A stretch of DNA of 64,000 bases from the NCBI GenBank assembly GCA_019638615.1, contig JAHBTL010000005.1, positions 62,001-126,000 on the forward strand. Reading direction: 5' to 3'. Position 1 is the first letter of the stretch; each line of letters begins with the position of its first letter. Of the stretch, positions 35,938 to 44,646 are shown piece by piece. The DNA is from Chitinophagaceae bacterium. GTDB lineage: Bacteria > Bacteroidota > Bacteroidia > Chitinophagales > Chitinophagaceae. The notes beneath the pieces are model-generated. The model worked only from the letters and a program-made list of their open reading frames with translations, searched no databases and was not told the origin of the DNA. The translations under genes and the position numbers were made by a program.

Positions 35938-38676
35938 TTATTCTTCATGATCCGTTTCCTGTTCCTGTGCTGCCATCGCCGCTTCGGAAGCAAGATCGGT
36001 TTTGCCATTGTTGCTGTGGTATAGCTCGTTGATCAGTTCCGCTACCAGTGATGTCCAGCCGGTTTGATGAGAAGCGCCCAATCCCCGTCCCGTATCGCCA
36101 TGAAAATATTCATAAAAGAGAACAAGGTGTTCGTTGCCTGGCTGTTTGTAAAACCAGTTGTATTTGCCATACAGTCCACGGTTCCCTTTTTCATCTTTTT
36201 TGAACAGGCTTATCACGCGTTCCGTAAGTCCGTCGGCTACTTCATCCAGCGTTAAGAAGTTGCCGGACTTTGCAGGATACTCTACCTTCAGGGCATCGCC
36301 GTAAAACGATCCGTATTTGCGGATGGATTGAATGATGAGGTAATTGATAGGCATCCATACCGGGCCGCGCCAGTTGGAATTGCCTCCAAAAAGATCGGAG
36401 GTTGAATCGCCGGGATCGTATTGGGCGGTATAAGATATTCCGTTGATTGTAACCGAATAGGGATTTTTTTCATGATGTTTTGACAAAGCCCTTATCCCGC
36501 CGTCAGATAAAAATTCCTCCTCATTCAGCAATCGCTCCAGCAGGTATACCAATCGTTCCTTGGGCAGTAATGACAGCAGGATTGATTCTCCGTCGCTTTT
36601 TTCTTCATTTGGCCAAAACAGCTTATTGCGCTTGCGGTAGTTTTCGAACCAGGTGATGCGCTTTTTAAAATCGCTTAATTTGTCGAGTGTCTTTTTTTCT
36701 ATGGTCGATACGGCGAATAACGTAGTAAGTCCCACTATGGATTGTATGCGTAGCTGCAAAGGGGTAGATCCTGCTATGGAAAGTGTATCATAAAAAAACT
36801 TATCTTCTTCATTCCACAAGCCATGCTCATTTAAGGCTTCGGCGATCAGCACAAACTGTTCAAAAAACTTGGTGGCGGTGTCTTCGAATGCAATATCGTG
36901 AACCGCAATTTCCAGTGCCATTTCCAGCATATTCAAAGCGTACATGGCCATCCAGCTTGTACCGTCTGCCTGTTCCAGTTGCATATTGCTGCCCAGCGAG
37001 GTACTGCGGTTAAAAACCCCGATATTATCCAGTCCCAGGAAGCCGCCTTCGAACAGATTGTTGCCGCTTACGTCTTTCCGGTTTAACCACCAGGTAAAAT
37101 TGATGAGCAGTTTTTGAAAAGCCTTTTTCAAAAAAATGATATCACCCCTGCCTGCTTTCTTTTTTTCTATATAATATACCTGCAAAGCAGCCCACCCCTG
37201 TACCGGAGGATTTACATCGCTGAAATTCCATTCATATGCCGGAAGCTGTCCATCGGGTTTCATATACCATTCACGCATAATGAGCAGCAACTGGTTCTTT
37301 GCAAAACAAGGATCGGCCACCGCCATGGAAATGCAATGGAAGGCAAGATCCCAGGCGGCATACCAGGGATACTCCCATTTATCGGGCATCGCAATGATAT
37401 CCTGGTTTTTCAGGTGACCCCAATCGTGGTTGCGTCCGGTGAGCCTGTTTGTATCGGGGGGATTGTTCCCATCTCCGTTTTTAAGCCATCTTTCTACATC
37501 AAAATGGTAGTATTGCTTGCTCCACAGCAACCCTGCCAGTGCCTGGCGTTGTATCCGGGCCATGTCGGCATCCATGCCGGCGGGCAATATAGCCGCGTAG
37601 AAATCATTGGCTTCCTCTTTTCGTATGGTAAAGACCTTTTCAAAGCCTGCTATGAAGGCGTTCTCCACCCATTTATTACTCAGCCTGCAATAAATGGTTT
37701 TGGTGGCTCCTGCAGGTACTTTTAACTTATATACCGGCGAAAATTTGGTGCCGCTTTTATTCTGCCGCAGTTCAGTAACGTTTTTCTCTTCAATAACAGC
37801 ATCGTGAAACGCATCTTTTACGAAAATGGATTGGTTAGGCTTGCCCGAGATTCTTTCCGTATTGGTTTCATTTTCGGTTAAAAAGCAATCATCGGGTTTC
37901 TGAAAATAAAAGTAGTAATTGCCCAACCGGTGATGGCTGGCTTTAACCGTTGTTTTATTGAGATAGACGATTTCAGGTTTTTTATCGGTGCCTATATAGC
38001 TCCACCTGTTATAAAACCAGAGGGTGGGCAGTATTGTGAGGGGAGCGGTTTTGTCGGAACGGTTGGTTATATCAATCTTAATAAGGATATCCTGCGGGCT
38101 TTTTTTGGCATAAGTAACCAATACGTCAAAGTATTCGTTGTTATCAAATACGCCGGTATCCAGTATTTCGTATTCCGGGTCGAGCTTTGAGCGCTCCCTG
38201 TTTTTCTGTAAAAGATCCTCGTAAGGGAAAGCCTGTTGAGGATATTTATACAAATACTCCATGTAATAATGGGTGGGAACATTGTCGAGATGATGATAAA
38301 GTTCTTTTACATCTTCTCCGTGATTGCCCTCTCCATTTCCCAGTCCGAATAATCTTTCTTTGAGTATTTTATCTTTACCATTCCATAGTGCGATGGCAAA
38401 ACACAGGTTTCCAAAAAAATCACATATGCCGGCCAGCCCATCCTCGCCCCATTTGTAAGCGCGGCTATGCGCATGGTTAAAAGGGAAATAATTCCAGGCA
38501 TCTCCGTACGTGCTATAGTCTTCTCTAACGGTTCCCCATTGCCTTTCGCTTAAATACGGTCCCCATTGTTCCAGTGGTATCTTCCTTGATGTATTGACTG
38601 AAAGCCTTTGATGTTCTGCTGTCATGTAGTGGTACTGTGTTTGATGAGATGCCTTATAACCGCTGCGTAACATCAT
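35938..38676 (-). CDS. GH63-like (MGH1-type) glucosidase
   Basis: 912 residues without a clear signal peptide. The family is recognised from the N-terminal LSERQWGTVREDYSTYGDAWNYFPFNHAHSRAYKWGEDG-type block and the (alpha/alpha)6-barrel segments DKWEYPWYAAWDLAFHCI, GWAALQVYYIEKK, YDPGDSTSDLFGGNSNWRGP and FYEYFHGDTGRGLGASHQTGW. Bacterial members of GH63 act on alpha-glucosides or on glucosyl- or mannosylglycerate; the substrate here is open. The start is uncertain: ATG at 38676 or 17 codons later at 38625 (MTAEHQRL). It faces coaX across a 233-bp divergent spacer. Confidence 0.85.
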   Translation of the reverse strand: MMLRSGYKASHQTQYHYMTAEHQRLSVNTSRKIPLEQWGPYLSERQWGTVREDYSTYGDAWNYFPFNHAHSRAYKWGEDGLAGICDFFGNLCFAIALWNGKDKILKERLFGLGNGEGNHGEDVKELYHHLDNVPTHYYMEYLYKYPQQAFPYEDLLQKNRERSKLDPEYEILDTGVFDNNEYFDVLVTYAKKSPQDILIKIDITNRSDKTAPLTILPTLWFYNRWSYIGTDKKPEIVYLNKTTVKASHHRLGNYYFYFQKPDDCFLTENETNTERISGKPNQSIFVKDAFHDAVIEEKNVTELRQNKSGTKFSPVYKLKVPAGATKTIYCRLSNKWVENAFIAGFEKVFTIRKEEANDFYAAILPAGMDADMARIQRQALAGLLWSKQYYHFDVERWLKNGDGNNPPDTNRLTGRNHDWGHLKNQDIIAMPDKWEYPWYAAWDLAFHCISMAVADPCFAKNQLLLIMREWYMKPDGQLPAYEWNFSDVNPPVQGWAALQVYYIEKKKAGRGDIIFLKKAFQKLLINFTWWLNRKDVSGNNLFEGGFLGLDNIGVFNRSTSLGSNMQLEQADGTSWMAMYALNMLEMALEIAVHDIAFEDTATKFFEQFVLIAEALNEHGLWNEEDKFFYDTLSIAGSTPLQLRIQSIVGLTTLFAVSTIEKKTLDKLSDFKKRITWFENYRKRNKLFWPNEEKSDGESILLSLLPKERLVYLLERLLNEEEFLSDGGIRALSKHHEKNPYSVTINGISYTAQYDPGDSTSDLFGGNSNWRGPVWMPINYLIIQSIRKYGSFYGDALKVEYPAKSGNFLTLDEVADGLTERVISLFKKDEKGNRGLYGKYNWFYKQPGNEHLVLFYEYFHGDTGRGLGASHQTGWTSLVAELINELYHSNNGKTDLASEAAMAAQEQETDHEE

Positions 38677-38909
38677 CCTGCATTCACACGCATCTCCGCG
38701 ATAAACAAATCAATTAGAAGCAAATAATCATTCGATAAACATGTTTACGGAAGCCCGCAATTGTGCAAAATTAAGGCATACCGGCGAAACGATCCCATTA
38801 AAGGGTTTTGCGTTCGCGCTTTGCAGAAATAAACAAATTGCCGGGAAGTAAATAAATTGTCTCATTTTTAGCAGGAAAAGGTTAACAACTTTGCATTCAA
38901 ATTTTAATA

Positions 38910-39632
38910 ATGGTAACGCTTTGTTTCGATTTTGGCAATACACGTCTTAAATACGCGGTTTTCAATAACAGGGAAATGCTGTATGAAAAAGTGCTTCATG
39001 AGGCTTCTCCGCAGTCCATACAGGAACTGTTGCAATCGGTACATCCGGATAAAAGCATTCTTTCTTCCGTAATAGATCACGACAAAAAAATAGAAGCGTT
39101 ACTGGCTGAACAATCCAGCTTTCACCAGCTGAGCAATACAACCCGCCTGCCTTTTACAGCGCCGGTTTCAAAACCCGAAACAATAGGAGCAGACCGGCTG
39201 GCAATATCGGCTGCGGCGGTTGAATTTTTCCCGGGTAAGCACAACCTGGTAATTGGACTGGGTACCTGCATTACCTACAATTTCATTAACAGGCAAAACC
39301 AGTTTTTGGGAGGGGGAATTTCACCAGGTATGGAAATGAGGCTGAAGTCGTTACGCGATTATACCGCCAAATTACCTTTGGTAAAAGCCGACTGGAATTT
39401 TCCTTTGATAGGCTATGACACACGGACGAACATAACCAGCGGAGTGATACTGGGTATGGCAAAAGAAATTGATGGTATAATCGACGCATATTCAGAGCGA
39501 TACGGCAATTTTAACGTGCTTTTAACCGGGGGAGATTCACTCTATTTTGCCCAACTGCTGAAAAATAAGATATTTGCAGACCCTCATTTAATCTATAAAG
39601 GCTTGTATGCTATCAGTGAGTATAATAACTAA
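38910..39632 (+). CDS. coaX: Type III pantothenate kinase
   Basis: 240 residues, ASKHA fold. It phosphorylates pantothenate in the first step of CoA synthesis. Motifs are the N-terminal CFDFGNTRLKYAVF, then GADRLAISAAAVEFFPG, the GLGTCITYNFI phosphate loop and GGGISPGMEMRLKSL. The length is normal for CoaX. It overlaps the following outer-membrane protein gene by 26 bp; the order coaX - OMP - lptC is a familiar Bacteroidota arrangement. Confidence 0.95.
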   Translation: MVTLCFDFGNTRLKYAVFNNREMLYEKVLHEASPQSIQELLQSVHPDKSILSSVIDHDKKIEALLAEQSSFHQLSNTTRLPFTAPVSKPETIGADRLAISAAAVEFFPGKHNLVIGLGTCITYNFINRQNQFLGGGISPGMEMRLKSLRDYTAKLPLVKADWNFPLIGYDTRTNITSGVILGMAKEIDGIIDAYSERYGNFNVLLTGGDSLYFAQLLKNKIFADPHLIYKGLYAISEYNN

Positions 39633-40920
39633 CTGCAGGAAAATATTTTTATTCAGCTTGGTTCTTTCGGTAAAAATAAATTTGGTTTCTGCTCAGGAAA
39701 ATTCTCCTTATTCCCGTTATGGGTTGGGCGATGTTGTGCCCAGCCAGAATGTTGTTACCCGTGCAATGGGAGGGGCATCGGCGGCATTTTACGATGCGGT
39801 TACCGTAAATTTTATCAACCCTGCTTCTTATGCCAGGTTAAAGTATACAACTTTTGATGTTGGAGTAGATTATACCGGACGTACACTTAAGGCTACCAAT
39901 CCTGTACGGTCTTTAAATTCGGGGTATTTGATCCCTTCGTACATACAGGTAGGTCTGCCATTGATGCGTTCAAAGAACTGGGGTATGAATTTTGGCATCA
40001 GGCCGCTTACCCGCATCAATTACTCGCTTCAGCAAAGTTCCAGGCTGTCGGGTATTGACAGCGTTTCTACCTCCTATATGGGCGATGGCGGAGCTTACCA
40101 GGTATACGCAGGCACCGGAATAGGGAGCAAACACTTTACGGTTGGTGTAAATGCAGGATATTCTTTCGGCAGTAAAAACTACGTAACAGAACGGGTTTTC
40201 ATGAATGACAGTGTAATATATGAAAAAGGCAAATGGGCAGATAGTACGCATTTTGGCGGATTTTTTGTTCATGCCGGAGCGCAGTATTCAACCCGGATAA
40301 GCAAAACCGTTACACTTAAGCTGGGAGCATTTGCCCAGTTTAAAAGCAACCTGAATGCTACAAGAGATGTTACCAGGGGAACTTTTGTGTATTCAGCCAC
40401 CGCAGGCGAAGTATTAAAAGACAGCGTGTATGCCTCTTCGGGAAACAAAGGAAAGATCGTATCACCAGGTACATACGGCTTTGGTATCAGTATCGATAAA
40501 GATCTCGCCTGGTCTGTGAATGCCGAATACAGCCTTACCCAATGGACAGACTACCGGTACTATGACGAAAAGGACCAGGTAAAAGACACCTGGCTTTTGC
40601 GTTTGGGCGGATCCTTCATTCCGAATTATAAAAGCACGGGTTATTGGGGGCAGGTACAATACCGTGCAGGATTTTATATCGGGCCGGATTATATCACGGT
40701 AAATAATAACCTGCCCATGTATGCCTTCAGCTTTGGAGCCGGGTTCCCCGTTCGCAAATATGGTTATAGCGTATATTCAGGACAATATACAACCATTAAC
40801 ACCGCATTTGAAATTGGAGCCCGCGGCAACAAAAGCAATTCCCTCCGCGAAAGTTTTTACAGGATATCTATTGGGTTATCTTTAAGTGATATATGGTTCC
40901 GCAAAGTGCAATACAATTAA
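39607..40920 (+). CDS. Outer-membrane beta-barrel protein (FadL/UPF0164-like)
   Basis: 437 residues with a signal peptide ending at SAQEN. Then comes the typical Bacteroidota start NSPYSRYGLGDV, MGGASAAFYDAVTVNFINPASYA, which resembles the N terminus of FadL-type barrels (asymmetric Asn-Pro-Ala loop), and many amphipathic strands up to the C terminus. Its location between coaX and lptC, overlapping both (26 bp with coaX; TAATG with lptC), suggests an envelope role, but the transported or bound ligand is unknown. Confidence 0.82.
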   Translation: MLSVSIITNCRKIFLFSLVLSVKINLVSAQENSPYSRYGLGDVVPSQNVVTRAMGGASAAFYDAVTVNFINPASYARLKYTTFDVGVDYTGRTLKATNPVRSLNSGYLIPSYIQVGLPLMRSKNWGMNFGIRPLTRINYSLQQSSRLSGIDSVSTSYMGDGGAYQVYAGTGIGSKHFTVGVNAGYSFGSKNYVTERVFMNDSVIYEKGKWADSTHFGGFFVHAGAQYSTRISKTVTLKLGAFAQFKSNLNATRDVTRGTFVYSATAGEVLKDSVYASSGNKGKIVSPGTYGFGISIDKDLAWSVNAEYSLTQWTDYRYYDEKDQVKDTWLLRLGGSFIPNYKSTGYWGQVQYRAGFYIGPDYITVNNNLPMYAFSFGAGFPVRKYGYSVYSGQYTTINTAFEIGARGNKSNSLRESFYRISIGLSLSDIWFRKVQYN

Positions 40921-41576
40921 TGGCAGGTAGAAGTTTATTAAGGAGCAGCTATTTGGCAATTGTATTCTTTGCTCTTCTTTCTTTATTAAGCGCCTGCGAA
41001 AACAGTGAGGAAGAGATACGGGAACGGGCGCGGAGAAAAATGGGGGTTGATGAAGCCAAGGACATAGAAACCTATTTTAGCCAGGCGGGAAAAGTAAAGG
41101 CAAAGCTTACTTCTGTACTGATGCTTCGTTACCAGGATCACCAGGATACGCCGCGCGTGGAATTCCCTGACAAGCTGCATGTTGACTTTTACAATGATTC
41201 CTTACAGGTAGAGAGTGTGCTGGACGCCCTGTATGGCAAATATCTGGAAGGTCAAAACAAAATGTATCTCCGCGATAGTGTGGTAGTCATTCAAAAATTT
41301 AACCAGGATACGCTCAGGTGTGAAGAGCTGTGGTGGGATCAGAACAAACAGAAATTTTACAGCGATAAGCCGATCAGGATTACCAAAAAAGACGGAACGG
41401 TGATGCCCGGGAAAGGACTGGTGGCGTCTCAGGATTTCAGGAATATTGAAATTCTTAACCCGGCAGACGGGGTTATGTTTTTTGAAGAATCTGAATTTCC
41501 CGGCTCAACAGCTGCTCCCGACAGCAGCGGCATTCAACCGGATTCGCCGAAAGTGCCGTCTGCTCCACAGCCTTAA
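40920..41576 (+). CDS. lptC: LPS-export periplasmic lipoprotein LptC
   Basis: 218 residues from the ATG at 40920 that overlaps the previous stop (TAATG). A lipoprotein signal LLSLLSAC places it at a membrane. The LptC jellyroll is read from ETYFSQAGKVKAKLTSVLMLRYQD, VEFPDKLHVDFYNDSLQVES, DTLRCEELWWDQNKQKFYS and PGKGLVASQDFRNIEI, typical for Bacteroidota LptC. It passes lipopolysaccharide from the LptBFG ABC transporter to the LptA bridge. The C-terminal tail is Pro/Ser-rich. It converges on cvpA with a 4-bp overlap of the ends. Confidence 0.9.
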   Translation: MAGRSLLRSSYLAIVFFALLSLLSACENSEEEIRERARRKMGVDEAKDIETYFSQAGKVKAKLTSVLMLRYQDHQDTPRVEFPDKLHVDFYNDSLQVESVLDALYGKYLEGQNKMYLRDSVVVIQKFNQDTLRCEELWWDQNKQKFYSDKPIRITKKDGTVMPGKGLVASQDFRNIEILNPADGVMFFEESEFPGSTAAPDSSGIQPDSPKVPSAPQP

Positions 41577-42109
41577 GATATTTTCTTTCCGGCGGTTTCA
41601 AAAAAATCTTCCAGTTGATGAAAAGTTTCCTTTAGTGCAGGGATCAATGCTCCTATACCTTCAATAATTGCAGGAGCCAATCCTGCAGTGGCTTTGTATA
41701 CCCGGCTTGCTGCCAGGGTATCTTCATTTATCAAATGCATTTTGTCGGCATAAAACAAAATAATGCTGAAGATAAGCGTGTAAATACCTGCATACAGCAA
41801 AGCACCTCCCAGCCTGTTTACCCAGCCCAGCAGGCTCAGCTTAAGAATACCCTCGAGCGCTTTGCCCGCCCATTGTACCAGCAACACCACCAGTACAAAA
41901 ACAAGCAGGAAGGAAAGCAGGGGCAGCCATCTGGCATCAATGTTTGTATGATCCTGCAAATAAACAGCCACCACAGCCGAAAGCTTTAAAGCTGCTGCCA
42001 GCCCGATGAACCAGCCAATAAAAGAGAACAGGGCCAGCACGATGCCCCGTATAGCGCCTTTTATTACAGCAACTATCAATACCAGTAAGAACAGTAGGTC
42101 AACCCACAT
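41573..42109 (-). CDS. cvpA: CvpA-family inner-membrane protein
   Basis: 178 residues with four membrane segments and the CvpA pattern (MWVDLLFLLVLIVAVIKGAI, GIVLALFSFIGWFIGLAAAL, NRLGGALLYAGIYTLIFSI). CvpA is named for its need in colicin V production and contributes to envelope tolerance; its molecular activity is not settled. It is followed on the same strand upstream by yqeY (14-bp gap) and gldC, which may form one transcript. Confidence 0.88.
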   Translation of the reverse strand: MWVDLLFLLVLIVAVIKGAIRGIVLALFSFIGWFIGLAAALKLSAVVAVYLQDHTNIDARWLPLLSFLLVFVLVVLLVQWAGKALEGILKLSLLGWVNRLGGALLYAGIYTLIFSIILFYADKMHLINEDTLAASRVYKATAGLAPAIIEGIGALIPALKETFHQLEDFFETAGKKIS

Positions 42110-42123
42110 ACTTTTAATGAGGT

Positions 42124-42576
42124 TTACGCCGACAGTAAAGATTTAACTACGGCACTGATGGTTTTTCCATCTGCCTGGCCCGCCAGTTGTTTGGTTGCGG
42201 CGGCCATTACTTTTCCCATATCGGCTACAGAAGCGGCTCCGGTTTCTTTAATAATACCTGCTACTATTTCTTTCAGCTCGGCTTCTCCTAATTGTTTCGG
42301 CAAAAAGCTTTCTATCACGGTAATTTCTTCCTGCTCTTTTTGAGCCAGGTCTTCCCTGTTCTGCTTTTTATAAATTTCAAGGGAGTCTTTGCGCGATTTA
42401 ACCAGCTTCTGCAGCAGCTTTACTTCGTCTGCTTCTGCAAGCTGTCCTCCCGCTCCTTCGCTTGTTTTGGCAAGAATGATAGCAGCCTTTATTGCTCTTA
42501 ACCCGCGGAGTGTAGCCTGGTCTTTTGCAAGCATGGCCGTTTTAATTGCATCGTTAATGGTTTGTTCCAGTGCCAT
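42124..42576 (-). CDS. yqeY: GatB/YqeY domain protein
   Basis: 150 residues, the usual size of stand-alone YqeY proteins, with the pattern LRGLRAIKAAIILAKTSE, KLVKSRKDSLEIYKKQNREDLAQKEQEEI and FLPKQLGEAELKEIV. The domain is the tRNA-contacting tail of amidotransferase GatB. The free-standing protein is assumed to bind tRNA, but no reaction is known. It lies 14 bp from cvpA and 29 bp from gldC. Confidence 0.9.
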   Translation of the reverse strand: MALEQTINDAIKTAMLAKDQATLRGLRAIKAAIILAKTSEGAGGQLAEADEVKLLQKLVKSRKDSLEIYKKQNREDLAQKEQEEITVIESFLPKQLGEAELKEIVAGIIKETGAASVADMGKVMAAATKQLAGQADGKTISAVVKSLLSA

Positions 42577-42605
42577 AGTCGTGATTTTTTTATAGTGTAT
42601 TCAAA

Positions 42606-42944
42606 TCAGCTTTTTTGCAGCAATTCTCTTGATTTTTTATAAAAGTCCTCGGCAAATTTTTGTATATCCTGTACAAGGGCGGTTTGTTTGGTTGCACGGT
42701 TATACGTATTTGCCATGGTCATAAGTGTTTGATAAAAAAAATCGCCCATTTCATCTACCATCATTTCCTTGGTCCAGAGTTCTATGTGCATGGCTGATTT
42801 TTCCTGCCCGTCCCACAAAGCCAGCATCATGGCTTTTGCTTTCTGTGTGTCGTCGGCAGCGCTGCCGCTTGCATTCCACGAAATCTCCTGCACCATTTTG
42901 TTGGGGTCCAGCGTTACATCGATCGTTATTGTTGATTTTTGCAT
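42606..42944 (-). CDS. gldC: Gliding motility protein GldC
   Basis: 112 residues from the ATG at 42944 (MQKSTITIDV); a longer frame up to 43031 looks like spacer translation. GldC is recognised from the N-terminal TITIDVTLDPNK, then ISWNASG, AMMLALWDGQEKSAMHIELW, TKEMMVDEMGDFFYQTLMTM and ANTYNRAT. GldC is a small cytoplasmic protein that improves gliding in Flavobacterium and is widespread in Bacteroidota, including non-gliders. It is the first gene of the gldC-yqeY-cvpA group on this strand. Confidence 0.9.
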   Translation of the reverse strand: MQKSTITIDVTLDPNKMVQEISWNASGSAADDTQKAKAMMLALWDGQEKSAMHIELWTKEMMVDEMGDFFYQTLMTMANTYNRATKQTALVQDIQKFAEDFYKKSRELLQKS

Positions 42945-43129
42945 GCCTGATAAAATAATAATAGGCGCAAAGGTAAGGAGTCGATACAATTTTGGCGTCA
43001 TTTCGATTAAACCATTAGTGTGCTCAATCATTGAGCCGTGACATGTCGTATTCGTATTTTTCAGTTCTTATATATGTCCAGTTCGGAGAAAATGTATCAG
43101 GGCCTGTAGCTGAGTTCACAGTAGTACAA

Positions 43130-43272
43130 AAGCTTAATCGATCCCGCTTTTTGCAGGACCCGAAATCGGCCGTAGTCCCAGCCTGCCGGCTGGCAGGGAT
43201 TTCGGGCGCCCGCCCGAACGACGTTCAAGTCGGGCGGGGCTTTTTGGTTACTTTTTTCCGCAAAAAAGTAAC
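43130..43272. repeat. Intergenic hairpin cluster (repeat region) between gldC and GT4
   Basis: Part of a 410-bp gap without genes. It holds nested inverted repeats: CCCGAAATC with GATTTCGGG enclosing a CAGCCTGCCGGCTG palindrome, CGCCCGA with TCGGGCG enclosing GAACGACGTTC, and a perfect 11-bp hairpin GTTACTTTTTT / AAAAAAGTAAC (43247-43257, 43262-43272) with loop CCGC. The last hairpin, read on the minus strand, is of a type I recall as common in Bacteroidota spacers. A small palindrome GCTCAATCATTGAGC lies at 43022-43036. Confidence 0.65.
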
Positions 43273-43354
43273 AAAGAAACCAGCACCAGGCTTTGTGGTT
43301 GAAAAGAAAGCGAGTTTTATGGGCAATGAAGAAGCAATTCTTTCCTGAAGATCA

Positions 43355-44431
43355 TTACTGGTTGTTTTGCGATGATACCTGTTGTATAACAGCCCACAAT
43401 TGCTCTGCCGCCCGGTTATTGCTACAGGCGGCTGCTTTTTCTGCGATCCTGCTCATTAACCGGGTTCTCAACTTTTCGTCGCGGTATATCTTTTTCATTT
43501 TGTCGGCTATATCTTCAATGTTTTCCCCATTGCAATATAAAGCGGCATCTCCTGTGGTTTCGGCAATCGCGCCAATAGCATGCGTAATAACAGCCACCTG
43601 TGCCTGTATGCATTCCAGCAAGGGCAAGCCCGTACTATCATATTCCGGGAAATACAAAACACACATGGCGCATGCTGTGACCAACGCCCTTTCTTCTTCG
43701 TCTGCCGCATCCTGAATAATGACGTGTTCCCTGTATTTATAGGTGTCAAGCGATTTTTTCCACCTGGAAGATGCAGAAGCTTCTTCGGCATATATTAATA
43801 AACGGGTATTGCTTTTTTGCCATTTTTTGAACAGGGAAAAAGCTTTCAGCACATTCAATGCCTGCCCGTTCGACGTGTTATGGACGGAGAAGAAAAAATA
43901 TTCTGTGCCCGCTGTATATTTTTTCTTTACGGATTCCCTTGTGTCCCACACTGCTGATAAAAAAAGCTCTGAAGCTTTCGGGCGGATTACATGGACGTTC
44001 TCGGAATGATGTCCCCTTTCAATCAATCGTTGTTGCAGAAAGGCAGAGAGTGTAATGACATGCATATCTGCCGGAAATGTATGGGCAGGTTTATTGTTGT
44101 CCTGGGTCACCAGTATGCATTGAGGAATATGGGTTGGGATTTTTTTGCCATTTATACAGAAAACGCAGGAGGGTTGTTCTGTTTTGATGACCGAAGCTAT
44201 CTGCCTGTTGAACCACATTTGTTTCCATAAGCTGGTAAAAACGGGCTGCTTTAACAGGACGTGCTTTGCGGCTTCAATTTTTAATGAAGCATCGGCGTTA
44301 TCATATGATAACCATATAAACCCGTGTTCAGCCTGCGTTTTACACATTTCAGTTATTGTGCCGGAAATAAAACTATTAAGTGTTTTGTCTTTTGTTAAAA
44401 AACCATTCCCTTGATGTATGATTACTTTCAT
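43355..44431 (-). CDS. GT4-like glycosyltransferase
   Basis: 358 residues from the ATG at 44431 (MKVIIHQGNGF); a TTG three codons upstream is less likely. The C-terminal half has the GT4/GT-B nucleotide-sugar domain pattern LYFPEYDSTGLPLLECIQAQVAVITH, a variant of the E-x7-E motif, followed by AIAETTGDAALYCNGENIED. The N-terminal half is less conserved and lacks the usual glycine loop of GT4 enzymes. Donor and acceptor are unknown. No other polysaccharide genes are adjacent. Confidence 0.8.
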   Translation of the reverse strand: MKVIIHQGNGFLTKDKTLNSFISGTITEMCKTQAEHGFIWLSYDNADASLKIEAAKHVLLKQPVFTSLWKQMWFNRQIASVIKTEQPSCVFCINGKKIPTHIPQCILVTQDNNKPAHTFPADMHVITLSAFLQQRLIERGHHSENVHVIRPKASELFLSAVWDTRESVKKKYTAGTEYFFFSVHNTSNGQALNVLKAFSLFKKWQKSNTRLLIYAEEASASSRWKKSLDTYKYREHVIIQDAADEEERALVTACAMCVLYFPEYDSTGLPLLECIQAQVAVITHAIGAIAETTGDAALYCNGENIEDIADKMKKIYRDEKLRTRLMSRIAEKAAACSNNRAAEQLWAVIQQVSSQNNQ

Positions 44432-44646
44432 GAAAGACAATTGATTAAAGAAAAACCTGTTTGAAAGTACCTGCTTTTACGAAGAACGGGTAAAATTATT
44501 CGGTGAGCAGGACGTTATTATAGTTGAATGAATATAAAGGTAAATCTGTTGTTTATAAGGTTAAACACCTACTGTAAAAGTACAACCTGGTAAATAAAGG
44601 ATTTACAACTGTTATCCAAACCTATTGTAAACTTAAATATTTACCT

